Source: Paludibacteraceae bacterium
Lineage (GTDB): Bacteria > Bacteroidota > Bacteroidia > Bacteroidales > Paludibacteraceae
Direction of reading: 5' to 3'
Length of the DNA: 64,000 nt
NCBI GenBank assembly: GCA_024401475.1
Contig: JAKSKZ010000014.1
Location: forward strand, 17,156-81,155
Part shown: positions 61,833 to 64,000 of the stretch, one piece after another
Numbering within the stretch: the first letter of the stretch is position 1
Layout of the letters: every line of letters begins with the position of its first letter
Notes under the pieces: model-generated
What the model was told of the DNA's origin: nothing
Databases searched by the model: none
What the model saw: the letters and a program-made list of their open reading frames with translations, nothing else
Translations under genes and position numbers: made by a program

Positions 61833-62482
61833 TGTTTGTCAGTATGTGTCATTAAGTATAATCGATTAAATAGGGTGGCTACCAAACCGATGTTCATGAT
61901 ACCCAATGCGGCAAGATAGACGATTTGGTCGTAGCCGAAAGGTATGCAGGCAGCAGCGATTATAGACCCAAAGGTGAGAACGGCCATGCGGTGTTGCTTG
62001 GCCATCGGACCGTTGAAGTAGTGGTTGTGTGTCTTGTAGGCACCAATCCAACGGAAGTAGGCCGTCATAATGGCGTTCAGTGCAGCCAACCAAGCCAACT
62101 CTACACCAATGCCGCCAACAATGTAGCCAACGGGTACGATAAAGAACGCGTCAGCAAAGCGGTCGGGCATGTCGTTGTAAAGGTCTCCGTTAGGCGTTTT
62201 CTTGCCGCCCTCAACAGCCACCATGCCATCAAATAGGTTGCAGAGCAGTCTGCATTGTACGCAACCTGCAAATAAGATGTAGGCAACGTATTTGTTTAAC
62301 CCGAAAAAAATGGTGCTTAGGAGCAAGCCGCAGCCTACCATCGAGAAGAAAACGCTCATAAGTGAAATGGTGTTGGGTGCTACATTCCATTGTGTGAGTT
62401 TGTGAGCAATGGCATTCGCCCAACCTGTGTTGCGAGACGCAATTTCGCGTCTTCCGTCAACTTCTTGTTTTCCTTGTTCCAT
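61829..62482 (-). CDS. CDP-alcohol phosphatidyltransferase family protein
   Basis: I start at the ATG at 62482 (MEQGKQEVDGRRE), 217 residues. The membrane protein has about six hydrophobic segments. The family motif region reads NLFDGMVAVEGG and NGDLYNDMPDRFAD: the DG pair and distal PDR aspartate are kept, but three consensus positions of D-x-x-D-G-x-x-A-R...G-x-x-x-D-x-x-x-D are changed (first D to N, R to V, third D to N). I recall a subfamily with this VAVEGG...PDR.AD pattern, so it is probably active with a distinct alcohol. The product phospholipid is unknown. Confidence 0.8.
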   Translation of the reverse strand: MEQGKQEVDGRREIASRNTGWANAIAHKLTQWNVAPNTISLMSVFFSMVGCGLLLSTIFFGLNKYVAYILFAGCVQCRLLCNLFDGMVAVEGGKKTPNGDLYNDMPDRFADAFFIVPVGYIVGGIGVELAWLAALNAIMTAYFRWIGAYKTHNHYFNGPMAKQHRMAVLTFGSIIAAACIPFGYDQIVYLAALGIMNIGLVATLFNRLYLMTHTDKQ

Positions 62483-62663
62483 AATAATTTTTTTTGTCCC
62501 CTTGAGTTGAGGTTTTTTAAATAGATTTTGTGGTTTGATATTTATCTGCAAAAATAAGTATATCTCTGTTCTTTTTTCTCTCTTTTGTGCTTTTTAGATG
62601 TTGTTTTCTATTATAAACAGAAAAAGATATTCTTTATTGTTTGTTTTTGTATCAAACTGCAAT

Positions 62664-62686
62664 CAAAAGTCGTTTACTGACTTTTG
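62664..62686 (-). promoter_or_regulatory. Inverted repeat just downstream of a minus-strand promoter box
   Basis: CAAAAGTC (62664-62671) and GACTTTTG (62679-62686) are perfect complements with a seven-base spacer. On the minus strand they begin about 6 nt after the -7 box TATCTTTG (62693-62700), at the expected start site of the lipid operon, so they could be an operator or a 5' leader hairpin. Confidence 0.45.
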
Positions 62687-62837
62687 TTGAAACAAAGATA
62701 GATGGATAAATGATATACTAAAAGAGCAGAAGTGCATCAATAATGGGCAAAACAGACTATTTTTTGTGTTGAATGAGTTTTTTGCTCTATATTCCAATTT
62801 TGGGTTAGTTTTCTTATCAATAATGGTGCATTTGATA

Positions 62838-62845
62838 TTAATTTT
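62838..62845 (+). promoter_or_regulatory. -7 box for the AraC-family gene
   Basis: TAATTTTG matches TAnnTTTG, 79 nt before the ATG at 62925. The upstream partner is weak. Confidence 0.4.
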
Positions 62846-62924
62846 GAACAATAGAAACTCCGTCGTTGTTCAGACGCAGTCTAAGACTTTATAGATTATT
62901 GCAAAGATTTAAAATTCATGGGAA

Positions 62925-63830
62925 ATGAGGGTGAAGAAGAACAAAAATAAGATGTTGGAAATCGTAAAGGAGATTTGCACCTATTACGAGGATGACTTTA
63001 TTATATTGAACGATATAAGAAAATTGGCGGCATGCGACATATCGTTAAATGTTCTTGTAGAAGATACTAACCTTATTCTCTATTGTGCGGCTGGAAGATT
63101 GAAACTTGATGTGAATGATGCTTCATACGAACTTGGTGAACGTCAGATTCTCATTTGCCCTCCTAAGGCTGAATTGAGGAATTATGAGCTAAGTGAAGAT
63201 TGTTATTGTCATGGACTCTCCTTCAGTTCGAATATTTTGCAGGGAGCTTTGAAAAACAACGTCGGCTTGTGGAACAAATGTATTTATGTGGATAAAGTAA
63301 ATACGTTGACATTAAGTGAAGACGGAGAGGATTTGTGGATTAAATACTATGATTTGTTGGCTGCCAAAATTCTTAGCGAAGAGATTAATTCGTACGATGG
63401 GTTCATCATTCAATCCCTTATCTATGCCCTTGTGCTGGAATTGTGTGGACGAATGTTACTGAATGCATCCGAATTGCTGAAACGTAGGATGACCGAGCAT
63501 ACGAAGCAGAGCAGTACTATTTTCCGCAATTATCTCGACTTGTTGAATAGTACGCCGGTGAAGTATCACCCTGTGGAGTTTTATGCTAATCAATTGTGTG
63601 TCACGCCTAAATATTTGGCCAATGTGTGTCGTCAGGAGAGCGGTAAAAGTGCGATTGCTTGGATTCAGGATCGTGTGATTCAAGATATCCGTGTGCTTTT
63701 GGCAAAACCGAATATGACACTGAAGGAGATTGCTCGTCAGACAGGCTTCGATACGGTTTCTCTCTTCGGACGCTTTGCTCGTACTTACATGGGTGCGTCA
63801 CCGAGAAATTTGCGAAAGAAAATGATGTAA
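62925..63830 (+). CDS. AraC family transcriptional regulator
   Basis: The 301-residue cytoplasmic protein has an N-terminal cupin-like sensing domain (LILYCAAGRLKLDVND, RQILICPPKAELRNYELS) and a C-terminal AraC double helix-turn-helix: YHPVEFYANQLCVTPKYLAN and SAIAWIQDRVIQDIRVLLAK, then MTLKEIARQTGFDTVSLFGR and FARTYMGASPRNLRKKMM. The ligand is not evident. It is divergent from the lipid operon across 442 bp and may control it, itself, or remote genes. The 3' end is followed at once by AATTAAG repeats. Confidence 0.9.
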   Translation: MRVKKNKNKMLEIVKEICTYYEDDFIILNDIRKLAACDISLNVLVEDTNLILYCAAGRLKLDVNDASYELGERQILICPPKAELRNYELSEDCYCHGLSFSSNILQGALKNNVGLWNKCIYVDKVNTLTLSEDGEDLWIKYYDLLAAKILSEEINSYDGFIIQSLIYALVLELCGRMLLNASELLKRRMTEHTKQSSTIFRNYLDLLNSTPVKYHPVEFYANQLCVTPKYLANVCRQESGKSAIAWIQDRVIQDIRVLLAKPNMTLKEIARQTGFDTVSLFGRFARTYMGASPRNLRKKMM

Positions 63831-63832
63831 TG

Positions 63833-63933
63833 AATTAAGAATTAAGAATTAAGAATTAAGAATTTTTTCTCGATAGCATCACTTCCCAGCGCCGAAGGTG
63901 CGATACGTAATAGCATAGTCCAAGAGGGCTATG
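63833..63933. repeat. Composite repeat copy B: AATTAAG iterations, conserved tail, hairpin
   Basis: AATTAAG is repeated four times (63833-63860) plus AATT, then TCTCGA (63868-63873), CATCAC (63877-63882), AGCGC (63888-63892) and a hairpin CATAGTCC/GGGCTATG (63914-63921 with 63926-63933). Block order, and the five-base spacing between CATCAC and AGCGC, match copy A at 11382-11463. The remaining bases to 64000 show no gene. Confidence 0.6.
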
Positions 63934-64000
63934 GTTAATTAGTCGGCCCTTAAAAAGCTAACTTATTTTCCGGAAAGCGAATTTCAAAACACATTTCAGC

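Larger units (their letters stand above)
62483..62924. other. Divergent intergenic region between the lipid operon and the AraC regulator
   Basis: This 442-bp AT-rich stretch has no credible gene. It holds minus-strand -7 boxes at 62549-62556 (TATTTTTG) and 62693-62700 (TATCTTTG), a perfect 8-bp inverted repeat at 62664-62686, and a plus-strand TAATTTTG at 62838-62845. Confidence 0.6.

Noticed and set aside
63941..64000. Possible start of an insertion sequence at the right edge
   Set aside because: No terminal inverted repeat or transposase reading frame is visible in the 60 bases left; the repeats nearby are explained as the composite element.
1..64000. CRISPR array, defence island, prophage or integrative element
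   Set aside because: No spaced repeats of CRISPR size, no nuclease, integrase, phage structural or toxin-antitoxin gene was recognised anywhere in the window.

Overview
The window reads as a chromosomal segment of a Bacteroidota bacterium, most likely order Bacteroidales. The supports are: type IX secretion genes (porT, sprA, sprE/porW, porX) with cargo carrying gliding-type C-terminal domains; many lipoproteins with Bacteroidota-style lipoboxes; near-absence of Shine-Dalgarno sequences; and repeated TAnnTTTG (-7) promoter boxes, some paired with TTTG about 19-22 nt upstream. Base composition is moderately AT-rich. Genus and family cannot be fixed from sequence reading alone. I see no rRNA, tRNA, CRISPR array, transposase, integrase or phage gene; this is a core-like, envelope-heavy stretch.

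Layout. 1-7.9 kb: 3' end of queA, then a minus-strand run (TPR protein, DUF3078-like protein, DUF1294 membrane protein, large Ig-repeat T9SS type B cargo, VanZ-like protein). 8.1-15.7 kb, plus strand: HD-domain protein, membrane-anchored thioredoxin, secreted pectinesterase, then pbpC with an eptA-type phosphoethanolamine transferase. 15.7-20.7 kb, minus strand: acidic hypothetical protein, TPR protein plus lipoprotein pair, split chromate transporter. 20.7-26.2 kb: candidate small RNA, mnmA, ftsY, small hypothetical protein, GNAT, porT, ruvA. 26.2-33.7 kb: sprA. 33.8-40.8 kb, minus strand: OmpA-domain protein, giant acyl-CoA dehydratase activase fusion, lipoprotein, exported hypothetical protein. 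41-54 kb, plus strand: MATE transporter, DHH phosphoesterase, FKBP and DUF4827-type lipoproteins, SpoU methyltransferase, degenerate LytM protein, dxr, rseP, sprE/porW, porX. 54.1-58.9 kb: secreted trypsin-like protease with a barrel-like C-terminus, a duplicated 199-residue protein pair, a lipoprotein and an exported FG-GAP-like protein. 59-60.1 kb: perR and a reverse rubrerythrin behind a near-consensus PerR box. 60.1-62.5 kb, minus strand: three-gene phospholipid operon (CDP-alcohol phosphatidyltransferase, cdsA, plsC-like), divergent from an AraC-family regulator.

How it fits together. Four T9SS components lie in two clusters (porT / ruvA-sprA, and sprE-porX 31 nt apart), with at least one clear cargo and one probable cargo. 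Other genes serve envelope building (PBP1C, EptA, LytM-like protein, RseP, Dxr, phospholipid enzymes) and peroxide defence (PerR, rubrerythrin).

The least explained parts are: the five-gene exported cluster after porX; the TPR/lipoprotein pair beside the chromate transporter; a promoter-plus-terminator unit with no ORF before mnmA; and a composite repeat (AATTAAG iterations, conserved tail, hairpin) seen twice at gene 3' ends.
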